The notes below the pieces were generated by a model, which was not told where the DNA came from, did not search any database, and was given only the letters and a program-made list of their open reading frames with translations. 15,258 nucleotides of DNA from JBEEJZ01 sp046046915 (lineage in GTDB: Bacteria > Pseudomonadota > Gammaproteobacteria > Burkholderiales > Burkholderiaceae_C), in the NCBI GenBank assembly GCA_046046915.1, contig JBJOIT010000060.1, positions 1 through 15,258 of the forward strand. The letters are read 5' to 3'. Each line of letters starts with the position of its first letter. The first letter of the stretch is position 1. The translations under genes were made by a program, and so were the position numbers. Of the stretch, positions 1 to 7,081 are shown one piece after another.

Positions 1-1871
1 GCTTCAGCGCATAGCGAGGCCAATTTGGCTTCAACGCCTTCGCGACCCCACATAGCGGGGTAAGTAATGTCCAGCGTAGCGCTCTTGAACTTGCCCTTGG
101 TGGCCTGCTCGATATTGCGCAGCTTGGCCATATCGCCAAAGTCCAGGATCGGCTGGCTCACCTCGAGACGCATGGGCGGGTTGACCTGGTTGATGTCCAA
201 AAGGTTCGGCTTGGGCCCGATGAAAGACACCAGCGACATCACGATCGCTTCACGGATCGGGTCGATTGGGGGGTTGGTCACCTGCGCGAACAACTGCTTG
301 AAGTAGCTGTACAGCGGCTTGTTCTTGTCAGACAGCACGGCCAGCGGACTATCGTTGCCCATGGAGCCAATGGCTTCTTCACCGGCTGATGCCATCGGGG
401 CCAGCAGGAACTTGATGTCTTCTTGCGTGGTGCCAAAGGCTTGCTGCAGGTCAAGCAAAGGCACGTCAGAGGCAGGCGCGACGGTTGCTTCGGCCACATC
501 GTCTAGCTTGATGCGCAGGTTTTCGATCCACTGCTTGTAAGGCTTGGCACTTGCCAGACCGGCTTTCAACTCTTCGTCGTTGATCATGCGGCCTTGTTCC
601 AGATCGATCAGGAACATCTTGCCAGGCTGCAGACGCCACTTGCGCACGATCTTGCTTTCGGGAATCGGCAACACGCCGGTTTCCGAACCCATGATGACCA
701 TGTCATCGTCGGTGATGATGTAGCGCGAAGGGCGCAGGCCGTTCCGGTCCAACGTGGCACCGATCTGGCGGCCGTCGGTGAACACAATCGATGCGGGGCC
801 ATCCCATGGCTCCAGCATCGCAGCGTGGTACTCGTAAAAGGCCTTGCGGCGCTCGTCCATGGTGGTGTGCTGCTCCCAAGGCTCGGGGATCATCATCATC
901 ACGGCCTGGCTGATGGGGTAGCCCGCCATCGTCAGCAGTTCCAGGCAGTTGTCGAACGTGGCGGTGTCGGACTGACCGGCAAAGCTGATGGGATACAGCT
1001 TTTGCAGGTCGTTGGCCAGCACGGGCGAAGACATCACGCCTTCGCGGGCCTTCATCCAGTTGTAGTTGCCCTTGACGGTGTTGATCTCGCCGTTGTGCGC
1101 CACATAGCGGTAGGGGTGAGCCAATGGCCACTCGGGGAAGGTGTTGGTCGAGAAGCGCTGGTGCACCAGGCCCAAGGCGGAGACACAGCGCTCGTCTTGC
1201 AGGTCCAGGTAGTAAGTGCCCACCTGGTCCGCCAGCAGCAGGCCCTTGTACACCGCGGTACGGCTGGACATGCTGGGGATGTAGTACTCGTTGCTGTGCT
1301 TGAGCTGAAGCGCCTGTATCGCTGCGCTGGCAGTCTTGCGGATCACGTAAAGCTTGCGCTCGAGCGCATCTTGCACGATCACGTCGGCGCCTCGGCCGAT
1401 GAAGATCTGGCGCATGATCGGCTCTTTTTCACGCACGCGGGGCGACATGGGCATCTCACGGTTGACCGGCACATCGCGCCAGCCCAAGACCACCTGGCCT
1501 TCGGCCTTGACGGCGCGCTCGAGCTCCTGCTCGCAGGCCATGCGGGATGCATGTTCCTTGGGCAGAAAGACCATGCCAACACCGTATTCACCAAAAGGCG
1601 GCAAATTGATGCCCTGCTTGGCCATCTCTTCGCGGTACAGCGCGTCGGGCAGCTGGATCAAGATACCGGCACCGTCGCCCATGAGCGCGTCCGCACCCAC
1701 AGCACCGCGGTGGTCCAGGTTTTCAAGAATCTTGAGGGCCTGCGTCACGATGGCATGGCTCTTCTGGCCTTTGATGTGGGCCACAAAGCCGACACCGCAC
1801 GCATCGTGCTCATTGGCTGGGTCGTACAGACCGGTCGATTGGAAATGTTCTTTATCGGCTGCCGTGATCAT
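1..1871 (-). CDS. gltB: Glutamate synthase (NADPH) large subunit, 5' part (partial at left edge)
   Basis: GltB transfers the glutamine amide nitrogen to 2-oxoglutarate to make glutamate, working with GltD in the cytoplasm. The frame is open from the ATG at 1869-1871 to the window edge, giving 623 residues of a protein usually near 1500. The start is set by GGAG six bases upstream. A short propeptide (residues 1-24) precedes the class II glutamine amidotransferase nucleophile, Cys25 in EHDACGVGF; in this family the propeptide is removed to expose that Cys. Other amidotransferase landmarks are LDHRGAVGADALMGDGAG, LVHQRFSTNTFPEW and YRYVAHNGEINT. From about residue 480 the sequence enters the central domain (NPPIDPIREAIVMSL). 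The FMN synthase domain and FeS cysteines lie outside the window. It is the last gene of the leftward train but has its own promoter. Confidence 0.97.
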   Translation of the reverse strand, partial: MITAADKEHFQSTGLYDPANEHDACGVGFVAHIKGQKSHAIVTQALKILENLDHRGAVGADALMGDGAGILIQLPDALYREEMAKQGINLPPFGEYGVGMVFLPKEHASRMACEQELERAVKAEGQVVLGWRDVPVNREMPMSPRVREKEPIMRQIFIGRGADVIVQDALERKLYVIRKTASAAIQALQLKHSNEYYIPSMSSRTAVYKGLLLADQVGTYYLDLQDERCVSALGLVHQRFSTNTFPEWPLAHPYRYVAHNGEINTVKGNYNWMKAREGVMSSPVLANDLQKLYPISFAGQSDTATFDNCLELLTMAGYPISQAVMMMIPEPWEQHTTMDERRKAFYEYHAAMLEPWDGPASIVFTDGRQIGATLDRNGLRPSRYIITDDDMVIMGSETGVLPIPESKIVRKWRLQPGKMFLIDLEQGRMINDEELKAGLASAKPYKQWIENLRIKLDDVAEATVAPASDVPLLDLQQAFGTTQEDIKFLLAPMASAGEEAIGSMGNDSPLAVLSDKNKPLYSYFKQLFAQVTNPPIDPIREAIVMSLVSFIGPKPNLLDINQVNPPMRLEVSQPILDFGDMAKLRNIEQATKGKFKSATLDITYPAMWGREGVEAKLASLCAE

Positions 1872-1903
1872 GGCGCACTCCTAGGTTTTTACGCAGGGTC
1901 GAA

Positions 1904-1932
1904 ATGATAGTGCACTGCAACAAAAGTGCCAA
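1904..1932 (-). promoter_or_regulatory. gltB promoter with overlapping sigma-54-type and sigma-70-type elements
   Basis: Read on the minus strand, TTGGCAC, five bases, then TTGCA (1916-1932) matches the sigma-54 -24/-12 consensus, with GG and GC exactly 10 bp apart; transcription would start near 1905. The same DNA also offers TTGGCA (1927-1932) as a -35 and TATCAT (1904-1909) as a -10, spaced by 17 bp, each matching 5 of 6 sigma-70 consensus bases; transcription would start near 1897. Both starts give a leader of about 25-35 nt before the gltB ATG. Which sigma factor is used cannot be decided from sequence. Confidence 0.6.
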
Positions 1933-1939
1933 CACTTTT
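1922..1939. promoter_or_regulatory. Inverted repeat overlapping the gltB -35/-24 region
   Basis: AAAAGTG and CACTTTT form a perfect 7-bp dyad around CCAA. It covers the -35/-24 part of the gltB promoter and runs into the left RAYT hairpin by three bases. It could be an operator for a nitrogen or amino-acid regulator, or a chance dyad; no known binding-site consensus is recognised. Confidence 0.35.
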
Positions 1940-1963
1940 AATTGGGGTCAGATCCCAATTAAA
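1937..1963. repeat. Left RAYT-flanking hairpin, 27 bp
   Basis: Arms TTTAATTGGG and CCCAATTAAA form a perfect 10-bp stem around a 7-nt loop, GTCAGAT. It is the exact reverse complement of the repeat at 2732-2758. There is no following T-run, so it does not look like an intrinsic terminator. I see no GTAG tetranucleotide of the enterobacterial REP type beside it. Confidence 0.9.
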
Positions 1964-1985
1964 CCGAGCGAATACTTTTGTCGGA

Positions 1986-2006
1986 TTTAATTGGGGACAG
2001 ATTCAA
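1986..2006. repeat. Degenerate internal copy of the RAYT repeat
   Basis: It begins TTTAATTGGGG like the left hairpin and continues ACAGATTCAA, so the left arm is kept while the loop has changed and the right arm is lost. It overlaps the transposase stop codon (2003-2005) and lies 22 bp inside the left hairpin. Confidence 0.65.
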
Positions 2007-2698
2007 TCGGCGACCTTCTTGGCTGGTCGACCCGACTTGGCAGGCACCAGCCGACGCTTCGTGACCTGCTGAAGCCCATTGACGAATCCGGGTGCGCCCA
2101 AAGCCCAACCCGACAAAGCACCGCGGGTCAACCGCTCTTGTTCTGCCAGGTTCAAGCCCGCCTCCACCAACTCCGCGTAAGCAGCCTCGCGTGCAAAGGG
2201 CGTGTTGCCCAATCCCCAAAACAGGGCGTGGGGCGTCACCAACTTATCGTTCACCTGTCCAATACAGTGCCTATGGCCAGACCATTTGAAGTCGGCAGGC
2301 CGTTGCACCATACCTGCCCGTACAGGGTTCAGGTCGATGTAGACCATGCAGGCCAATAGATAACGCTCGCTCTCGATCAGGTTGCTGCGGTAGCGACCTT
2401 CCCACAAGGTACCTGTACGGCGGTGCCGATTGTTGAAATAGCGTACATAACTGCGCCCGACGGCCTGCATCATCTTGGGCAAGCCCTCATCCGTTTCCGG
2501 CGTGGCTAACAAGTGCAGGTGGTTGTCCATAATCACGTAGGCATGGATCGCCACCTTGAAAACAGCAGATTGCTCGCTCAACAAAGCCAGCAGCTTTTCG
2601 CGATCAGCATCATCGCGCACAATGGCCTGCCGGTCATTGCCCCGCTGAATAATGTGGTGTGGATAACCGGCAACTGTAAGGCGGGGCTGGCGGGCCAT
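2003..2698 (-). CDS. REP-associated tyrosine transposase (RAYT, Y1_Tnp / IS200-like)
   Basis: This 231-residue HUH-type single-strand DNA transposase belongs to the Y1 family. The start ATG is preceded by GGGAG six bases upstream. The N-terminus MARQPRLTVAGYPHHIIQRG is the usual RAYT opening. The metal-binding HUH motif is MDNHLHLL (His60 and His62). The catalytic tyrosine is probably Tyr84 or Tyr87 in GRSYVRYFNNR, followed by the conserved GTLWEGRYRS and YIDLNPVRAGM. The basic C-terminal tail (SGRPAKK) may contact DNA. The length is within the RAYT range and the frame is intact. It lies 55 nt downstream of the methyltransferase on the same strand and is enclosed by matching hairpins, its presumed substrates. 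Activity is not shown by the sequence. Confidence 0.93.
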   Translation of the reverse strand: MARQPRLTVAGYPHHIIQRGNDRQAIVRDDADREKLLALLSEQSAVFKVAIHAYVIMDNHLHLLATPETDEGLPKMMQAVGRSYVRYFNNRHRRTGTLWEGRYRSNLIESERYLLACMVYIDLNPVRAGMVQRPADFKWSGHRHCIGQVNDKLVTPHALFWGLGNTPFAREAAYAELVEAGLNLAEQERLTRGALSGWALGAPGFVNGLQQVTKRRLVPAKSGRPAKKVAD

Positions 2699-2731
2699 GC
2701 AAGAACTCCCAAAAAACGCGATGGGGAGCAG

Positions 2732-2758
2732 TTTAATTGGGATCTGACCCCAATTAAA
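2732..2758. repeat. Right RAYT-flanking hairpin, 27 bp, containing the methyltransferase stop codon
   Basis: Arms TTTAATTGGG and CCCAATTAAA form a perfect 10-bp stem around the loop ATCTGAC. It is the exact reverse complement of the left hairpin. The TAA stop of the upstream methyltransferase gene (2754-2756 on the minus strand) lies within its outer arm. Confidence 0.9.
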
Positions 2759-3617
2759 TCAAAGGATAGCGCTCCCCCATCAAGCCTTCCACCCCAAACT
2801 CCTTGAGCAAAGCCTGCAAGCGCTCGCCCGCTCCCCGCTTTTTCTGGGCGGCGTATTTGGCCAAGATCAGTTCGTTCTTCATGCTGTGCTCCCAGCCCAC
2901 CAGCTCGGTCACGGTCACTTGGTAGCCCTGTGACTCCAGGTACAGGCAGCGCAGCACATTGGTAAGCTGGCTACCCACTTCGCGGGTGTGTAGGGGATGG
3001 CGCCACAGCTCGGCAAGTGGCGTGCGTTGTAGATTGAGCGCCTTGTTTTGATTCAGTGCGCGGGCCAGTTCGGCCTGACAGCAGGGCACCAGCACCATGT
3101 ACTTGGCTTTCTTTTGCAGACCGAAGGCGATCGCGTCGTCGGTGGCGGTGTCGCAGGCGTGCAGCGCTGTGACCACATCGATCTGTACTGGCAGCTCATC
3201 GCTCTGGGTGGATTCTGCAACGCTCACGTTCAAAAAGTGCATGCGCTCAAAACCCAGCTGCTGGGCCAGCGCTTTCGACGAATCCACCAGCTCGCTGCGT
3301 GTCTCGATGCCGTAGATCGAGCCTCGGCCCAAGGCTTTGTAAAACAGGTCGTAAATGATGAAGCCCAGGTACGACTTGCCTGCACCGTGGTCAGCCAGTG
3401 TGGGGCCGCTGTCGCTGGCAGGGAGTTCCAGCAGCAGCTTCTCGATGAACTGGAACAGGTGATACACCTGCTTGAGCTTGCGACGCGAATCCTGGTTGAG
3501 CTTGCCCTCGCGGGTCAGAATGTGCAGTTGCTTGAGTAGCTCGACCGATTGGCCGGGTCGCACTTCGGGCGGCAAAGTATCTTGCACGGGGGAAATAGGG
3601 GAAGTGCGTTTTTTCAT
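2754..3617 (-). CDS. SAM-dependent methyltransferase, METTL25/RRNAD1-like (Methyltransf_32 type)
   Basis: The 287-residue protein has a helical N-terminal region (about 20-65) before a class I methyltransferase fold. Motif I is ADHGAGKSYLGF (Asp76 to Phe86), the acidic ribose-binding residue is likely Glu105 in YGIETRSEL, and a later strand carries TALHACDTATDDAI (about 150-163). VPCCQAEL (177-184) is characteristic of the METTL25/RRNAD1-like group. The C-terminal 40 residues are basic and helical. The substrate is unknown; related eukaryotic proteins are implicated in modifying translation components, which is only suggestive here. It starts 28 nt after the DUF1415 gene with no clear Shine-Dalgarno sequence, so it is probably co-transcribed. 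Its stop codon is inside the right RAYT hairpin, so its last residues may differ from relatives lacking the insertion. Confidence 0.85.
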   Translation of the reverse strand: MKKRTSPISPVQDTLPPEVRPGQSVELLKQLHILTREGKLNQDSRRKLKQVYHLFQFIEKLLLELPASDSGPTLADHGAGKSYLGFIIYDLFYKALGRGSIYGIETRSELVDSSKALAQQLGFERMHFLNVSVAESTQSDELPVQIDVVTALHACDTATDDAIAFGLQKKAKYMVLVPCCQAELARALNQNKALNLQRTPLAELWRHPLHTREVGSQLTNVLRCLYLESQGYQVTVTELVGWEHSMKNELILAKYAAQKKRGAGERLQALLKEFGVEGLMGERYPLI

Positions 3618-3645
3618 GGCGGATCAGGCGTTGTGGCCGACGTTG

Positions 3646-4206
3646 TCAGGGCTTGGCAGTTGGGCCCACATTCAGGGCCTGCCAAGCGTTCAGTCCGAGT
3701 TTTTCCAGGGTGACCATGTTGGCTTCGAAGATGGTTTCGGCCTCTGGAAAGGCCTCAACCGCCCGGTCGATACTGGCTTCCCGTATCAAATGCAGTGTTG
3801 GGTAGGGCGATCGGTTGGTGAAGTTGGTGATGTCGTCGGGATCGGTACCGCCAAACTGGTAATCCGGGTGAAAGCTGGCGATCTGGATGTCTCCTTCTAG
3901 CGCGAGTTCCACCAACACGGCGTCCGCGACGTCCAGAAAATCGTTGTAGTCCAGAAAATCGGCCAGCAACTGCGGAACGATCAACAGCGTTGTTTCACGC
4001 ACCTCTGGCTTGGCGGCAGCCAGATCTTGCAACTCACGCGCCAGCTCATCACGCAGCCCTTGGGTGTCGGTTGCGACGCTCACAGCGTAATGAATCTGCC
4101 GTTTGACATGCGGCGCTTTTGCAAAGGGGCACAGATTCAGGCCAATCACGGCCCGCTCCAGCCAACGCACGGTATCGCTGATCACGGTTTCGGCTGCAGT
4201 CGTCAT
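3646..4206 (-). CDS. DUF1415 family protein, function unknown
   Basis: This is a 186-residue soluble protein with no signal peptide or membrane segment. Features I recognise as DUF1415 are IGLNLCPFAKAP near the N-terminus (Cys26), a central segment with the doubled acidic motif DFLDYNDFLD, IASFHPDYQFGGTDPDD, and NFTNRSPYPTLHLIRE. The invariant-looking Cys, the His/Asp-rich loop and the Asn/Arg motif could form an active or metal site, but no reaction is known. It begins 23 nt after dgt and ends 28 nt before the methyltransferase, so it is probably translated from the same message. The only visible Shine-Dalgarno candidate (GGAG) is about 13 bases from the ATG, which is long. Confidence 0.88.
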   Translation of the reverse strand: MTTAAETVISDTVRWLERAVIGLNLCPFAKAPHVKRQIHYAVSVATDTQGLRDELARELQDLAAAKPEVRETTLLIVPQLLADFLDYNDFLDVADAVLVELALEGDIQIASFHPDYQFGGTDPDDITNFTNRSPYPTLHLIREASIDRAVEAFPEAETIFEANMVTLEKLGLNAWQALNVGPTAKP

Positions 4207-4229
4207 TTGATGTGAGGCTCCCCTTTGCT

Positions 4230-5375
4230 TCAGAGCAAGCAGCGTCCGGTCAGTCGCTCGTGTTCGCGCAATGCATAGCGGTCGGTCATGCCAGCAATGT
4301 AGTCGGCCACAGAGCGATGCAGGTCGTCGCGATCCGCAAAATCTACTGGCATCTCCGAGGGCAGGCGGGTGTAAATTTCAAACAGTTCTTGCACCACTAG
4401 GCGGGCACGGTCAGTGGTGTCGGTCACTTTGGGATGCCGGTACAAGCTGGCGAACAAAAACTGCTTCAGCGCTACAGACTTTGCCTTCATGTCTGCGCTA
4501 AAACGCACCAGTGGCTGCGCACGCCGGACATCGTCCGCACTGCTGACGCCCGTTTTTACCAAGGCAGCCCGGGTCGTATCAATCACATCGTAGACCTGGT
4601 CGCTCAGCATGCGACGGATACTTTCGTAAAGCAATCGACGCGGGCGCTGACCCAAGGCGGGGTGATCCTGTAGGGCCTGCAAGCGGTAATGCTCAAACAG
4701 CTCCACCTCACGCAATTGCTCCCAAGTGAGCAGACCCGAACGCACACCGTCGTCCACATCGTGCGCGTTGTAAGCGATGGCATCGGCCAGGTTACAGAGC
4801 TGAGCCTCCAGGCTGGGCTGGGTGCGGTCCAAGAACCGTCGCCCCACCCCGCCGGGCTCCGCCAGTTCCAGCGCCTCGGCATTGATGCGGGAACAGTGTT
4901 TCAGGATGCCTTCGCGTGTCTCAAAGCTGAGGTTCAAGCCGTCAAACTGGGGATAACGCTCTTCCAAGTGGTCCACCACCCGCAAACTTTGCAGGTTGTG
5001 CTCGAACCCACCATATGCGGCCATGCATTCGTTCAACGCGTCCTGACCCGCATGGCCAAACGGGGTATGCCCCAGATCATGGGCCAGCGCAATGGCTTCA
5101 ACCAGGTCTTCATTCAGGCCCAATGCACGAGCAATGGAGCGGCCCAGCTGTGCCACCTCCAAAGAGTGCGTCATCCGTGTACGGAACAAATCACCCTCGT
5201 GGTTCAGAAACACCTGGGTCTTGTAAACCAGACGCCTGAACGCGGTGGAATGAACAATGCGGTCGCGGTCGCGCTGGTAGGCATTGCGAGTCAGCGCTGG
5301 GGGCTCGTCAAAGCGGCGCCCCAACGTGCGCATGGAATCCGACGCCCAGGGCGCCAGGCCGGTCACCTCAGGCAC
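4230..5375 (-). CDS. dgt: Deoxyguanosinetriphosphate triphosphohydrolase (dGTPase), HD superfamily
   Basis: dGTPase hydrolyses dGTP to deoxyguanosine and triphosphate and helps balance dNTP pools. The 381-residue protein carries the HD-domain metal ligands His70 (RTRMTHSLEV), His99-Asp100 (LAHDLGHTPFGHAG) and, most likely, Asp198 (NLADAIAYNAHD). N-terminal RDRDRIVHSTAFRRL and KTQVF are typical of dGTPase-like proteins, and the length fits the shorter bacterial type rather than the E. coli enzyme of about 500 residues. The start chosen is the GTG at 5373-5375, which overlaps the end of aroB by 8 nt. A second in-frame GTG (5366) just after CCTGAG, or the ATG at codon 15, are alternatives. The overlap suggests translational coupling to aroB. 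Confidence 0.93.
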   Translation of the reverse strand: MPEVTGLAPWASDSMRTLGRRFDEPPALTRNAYQRDRDRIVHSTAFRRLVYKTQVFLNHEGDLFRTRMTHSLEVAQLGRSIARALGLNEDLVEAIALAHDLGHTPFGHAGQDALNECMAAYGGFEHNLQSLRVVDHLEERYPQFDGLNLSFETREGILKHCSRINAEALELAEPGGVGRRFLDRTQPSLEAQLCNLADAIAYNAHDVDDGVRSGLLTWEQLREVELFEHYRLQALQDHPALGQRPRRLLYESIRRMLSDQVYDVIDTTRAALVKTGVSSADDVRRAQPLVRFSADMKAKSVALKQFLFASLYRHPKVTDTTDRARLVVQELFEIYTRLPSEMPVDFADRDDLHRSVADYIAGMTDRYALREHERLTGRCLL

Positions 5376-6474
5376 AACAGTGATGAATCACTTCACGCAC
5401 CAGGTCATCGGGCGCGCCCTGCACCGTTGCCCGACCGGGGCCGTCGATCACGACAAACTTAATGTCGCCCCCCTCTGCTTTCTTGTCGTGCCGCATGAGT
5501 TGGATGTAACGGCCGGCGTTGTCTGCCTCGTCTAGCACCGGCCCCCTCACAGGCAACCCGGCACGTGCCACCAGCGCCTTGAGGCGGGAAACAAAGGCCG
5601 CATCCACTTTGCCCAGCCGCGAAGACAACTCTGCCGCCATCACCATGCCGCAACCCACCGCCTCGCCGTGCAGCCACTGGCCGTAGCCCAGCCCAGCTTC
5701 GATGGCGTGACCAAAGGTGTGACCAAAATTGAGAATGGCGCGCAGGCCGCCTTCACGTTCATCCTGCGACACCACACTGGCCTTGATCTCACAGCTGCGC
5801 TTGACGGCGTGTGCCAGTGCCGCTGGCTCACGCGCCATGAGCGCATCAATATTCGCCTCGATCCAGTCTAAGAAGTCCATGTCGAATATTGGCCCGTACT
5901 TGATCACCTCGGCCAAGCCCGCGCTGATCTCGCGCTGGGGCAAGGTACGCAAGGTGGCCAGATCGCACACCACCATCTGGGGCTGGTAAAAAGCACCAAT
6001 CATGTTCTTGCCCATCGGATGGTTGATGGCGGTCTTGCCGCCCACCGATGAATCCACCTGCGCCAGCAGGGTGGTGGGTACCTGAACAAAAGGCACGCCT
6101 CGCATGTAGCTTGCCGCAGCAAACCCCGTCATGTCGCCGACCACACCACCGCCCAATGCAAACAGCACGGTCTTGCGATCGCACTCGTAGGCGAGCAGCG
6201 CGTCAAAAATGAGGTTGAGTGACTGCCAGGTCTTGAATTCCTCACCATCCGGCAAGCTAACTACCCGGACATGGGCGTACTTGGCCTGCAGCGCAGCTTG
6301 CAGTCGCGACACATAAAGGGGCGCAACAGTCTGATTGGTCACGATCATGGCCGTTTGCGCATTTGGCAGAGCGGCGTAGGTGGCCGGATCCTCCAAAACC
6401 CCCGAAGCAATAGAAATGGGGTAACTACGGTCACCCAGATCGATCTGGACACGGGTCAAGCTGGCGTCTGACAT
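5368..6474 (-). CDS. aroB: 3-dehydroquinate synthase
   Basis: AroB converts DAHP to 3-dehydroquinate, the second step of the shikimate pathway, using NAD and a divalent metal. The length, 368 residues, is normal. Visible signatures are the nucleotide-binding segment LPDGEEFKT and ALGGGVVGDMTGFAAA (about 106-121), VPTTLLAQVDSSVGGKTAIN (132-151) and KNMIGAFYQP. The metal ligands should be Glu189 (GLAEVIKYG), His252 (NFGHTFGHAIE) and His269 (LHGEAVG). The ATG start lies 30 nt after aroK with only a weak AAGA upstream. Pairing with aroK is the classical bacterial arrangement, and the stop overlaps the dgt start. Confidence 0.97.
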   Translation of the reverse strand: MSDASLTRVQIDLGDRSYPISIASGVLEDPATYAALPNAQTAMIVTNQTVAPLYVSRLQAALQAKYAHVRVVSLPDGEEFKTWQSLNLIFDALLAYECDRKTVLFALGGGVVGDMTGFAAASYMRGVPFVQVPTTLLAQVDSSVGGKTAINHPMGKNMIGAFYQPQMVVCDLATLRTLPQREISAGLAEVIKYGPIFDMDFLDWIEANIDALMAREPAALAHAVKRSCEIKASVVSQDEREGGLRAILNFGHTFGHAIEAGLGYGQWLHGEAVGCGMVMAAELSSRLGKVDAAFVSRLKALVARAGLPVRGPVLDEADNAGRYIQLMRHDKKAEGGDIKFVVIDGPGRATVQGAPDDLVREVIHHCCA

Positions 6475-6504
6475 GAATAGGTCTTATGTGAATACTTGGC
6501 GGAC

Positions 6505-7038
6505 TTAACTCTGCGAATTGATCGGCAAGACACCGGCCAATTCAAGTTGCATGATGATCATATTGACCAGGGAGCCGACGGACGGGCGCCCCGTCTCGAC
6601 GACAAAGTGGGCCGTCTCACGGTATAGAGGATCGCGCGCGGCAAACAAATCACGCAGGCGAGTCAAGGGATCGGCAACCTGCAAAAGAGGACGGTTCACA
6701 TCGTGCCGAAGGCGCCGAAACAACTCGTCAGGCGTTGACTTCAAATAGACCACATAACCGCCCTCGCGCAAACACTGCCGATTGGCGGGTCGCAATACCG
6801 AGCCACCACCCGTGGATAAAACGCCTTGGTGGCTACGGGTCAACTCCCTGATGACTTCCTCTTCAACATCCCGAAAACGTGCCTCCCCCTCGCGTTCGAA
6901 ATACTCACGAATCGAGCACCCCAAAAGGTCCTCAATCGCATGATCCGAATCAACGAAAGGAAGCTGCAAACGCCGGGAAAGCTGGCGACCGACCGTGGAT
7001 TTACCTGAGCCGGGGAGGCCAACTAAAAAAACAGACAA
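6505..7038 (-). CDS. aroK: Shikimate kinase
   Basis: AroK phosphorylates shikimate to shikimate 3-phosphate with ATP. The 177-residue protein has a Walker A motif at 7-14 (GLPGSGKS). Shikimate-binding residues typical of the family are Asp32 (VDSDHAIE), Arg56 (FRDVEEE) and the triple glycine 77-79 (STGGGSV), followed by the lid segment (DVNRPLL) and a later Arg in AARDPLY. The start is a TTG at 7036-7038: an in-frame stop lies six codons upstream with no ATG or GTG between, and a weak GGA precedes it. It follows pilQ by 43 nt and precedes aroB by 30 nt, an arrangement known in many proteobacteria where aroKB sits behind pilMNOPQ. Confidence 0.96.
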   Translation of the reverse strand: MSVFLVGLPGSGKSTVGRQLSRRLQLPFVDSDHAIEDLLGCSIREYFEREGEARFRDVEEEVIRELTRSHQGVLSTGGGSVLRPANRQCLREGGYVVYLKSTPDELFRRLRHDVNRPLLQVADPLTRLRDLFAARDPLYRETAHFVVETGRPSVGSLVNMIIMQLELAGVLPINSQS

Positions 7039-7081
7039 TTTATCGTCCGGAATTCAACTTGTTTTGAGTGTGTCTGTCCAC

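Larger units (their letters stand above)
1937..2758 (-). mobile_element. RAYT (REP-associated tyrosine transposase) element
   Basis: The element consists of one transposase gene bounded by two perfect 27-bp hairpin repeats (1937-1963 and 2732-2758) that are exact reverse complements of each other. A third, degenerate copy lies at 1986-2006. It sits between the methyltransferase gene and gltB, and both boundaries touch neighbouring functional DNA: the methyltransferase stop codon on the right and the gltB promoter on the left. RAYTs are typically single-copy domesticated relatives of IS200/IS605 transposases that process REP hairpins, so this may be a resident element rather than an active insertion sequence. 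No target-site duplication was seen, as expected for HUH enzymes. Confidence 0.75.

Noticed and set aside
594..1907. Long plus-strand open frame of 437 codons opposite gltB
   Set aside because: It is antisense to a strongly recognised GltB frame; its composition is rich in His, Val, Gly and Ala, as expected from the complement of G+C-rich coding DNA, and no domain is recognisable.
1937..1963. Left hairpin as an intrinsic terminator
   Set aside because: The stem base is AT-rich and no T-run follows on either strand, and the matching copy at the other end of the transposase gene points to a mobile-element repeat.
3931..3961. 13-bp direct repeat with an 18-bp period in the DUF1415 gene
   Set aside because: It encodes the doubled DFLD-YN-DFLD motif that I recall as normal for the family, so it reflects protein sequence rather than a separate DNA element.
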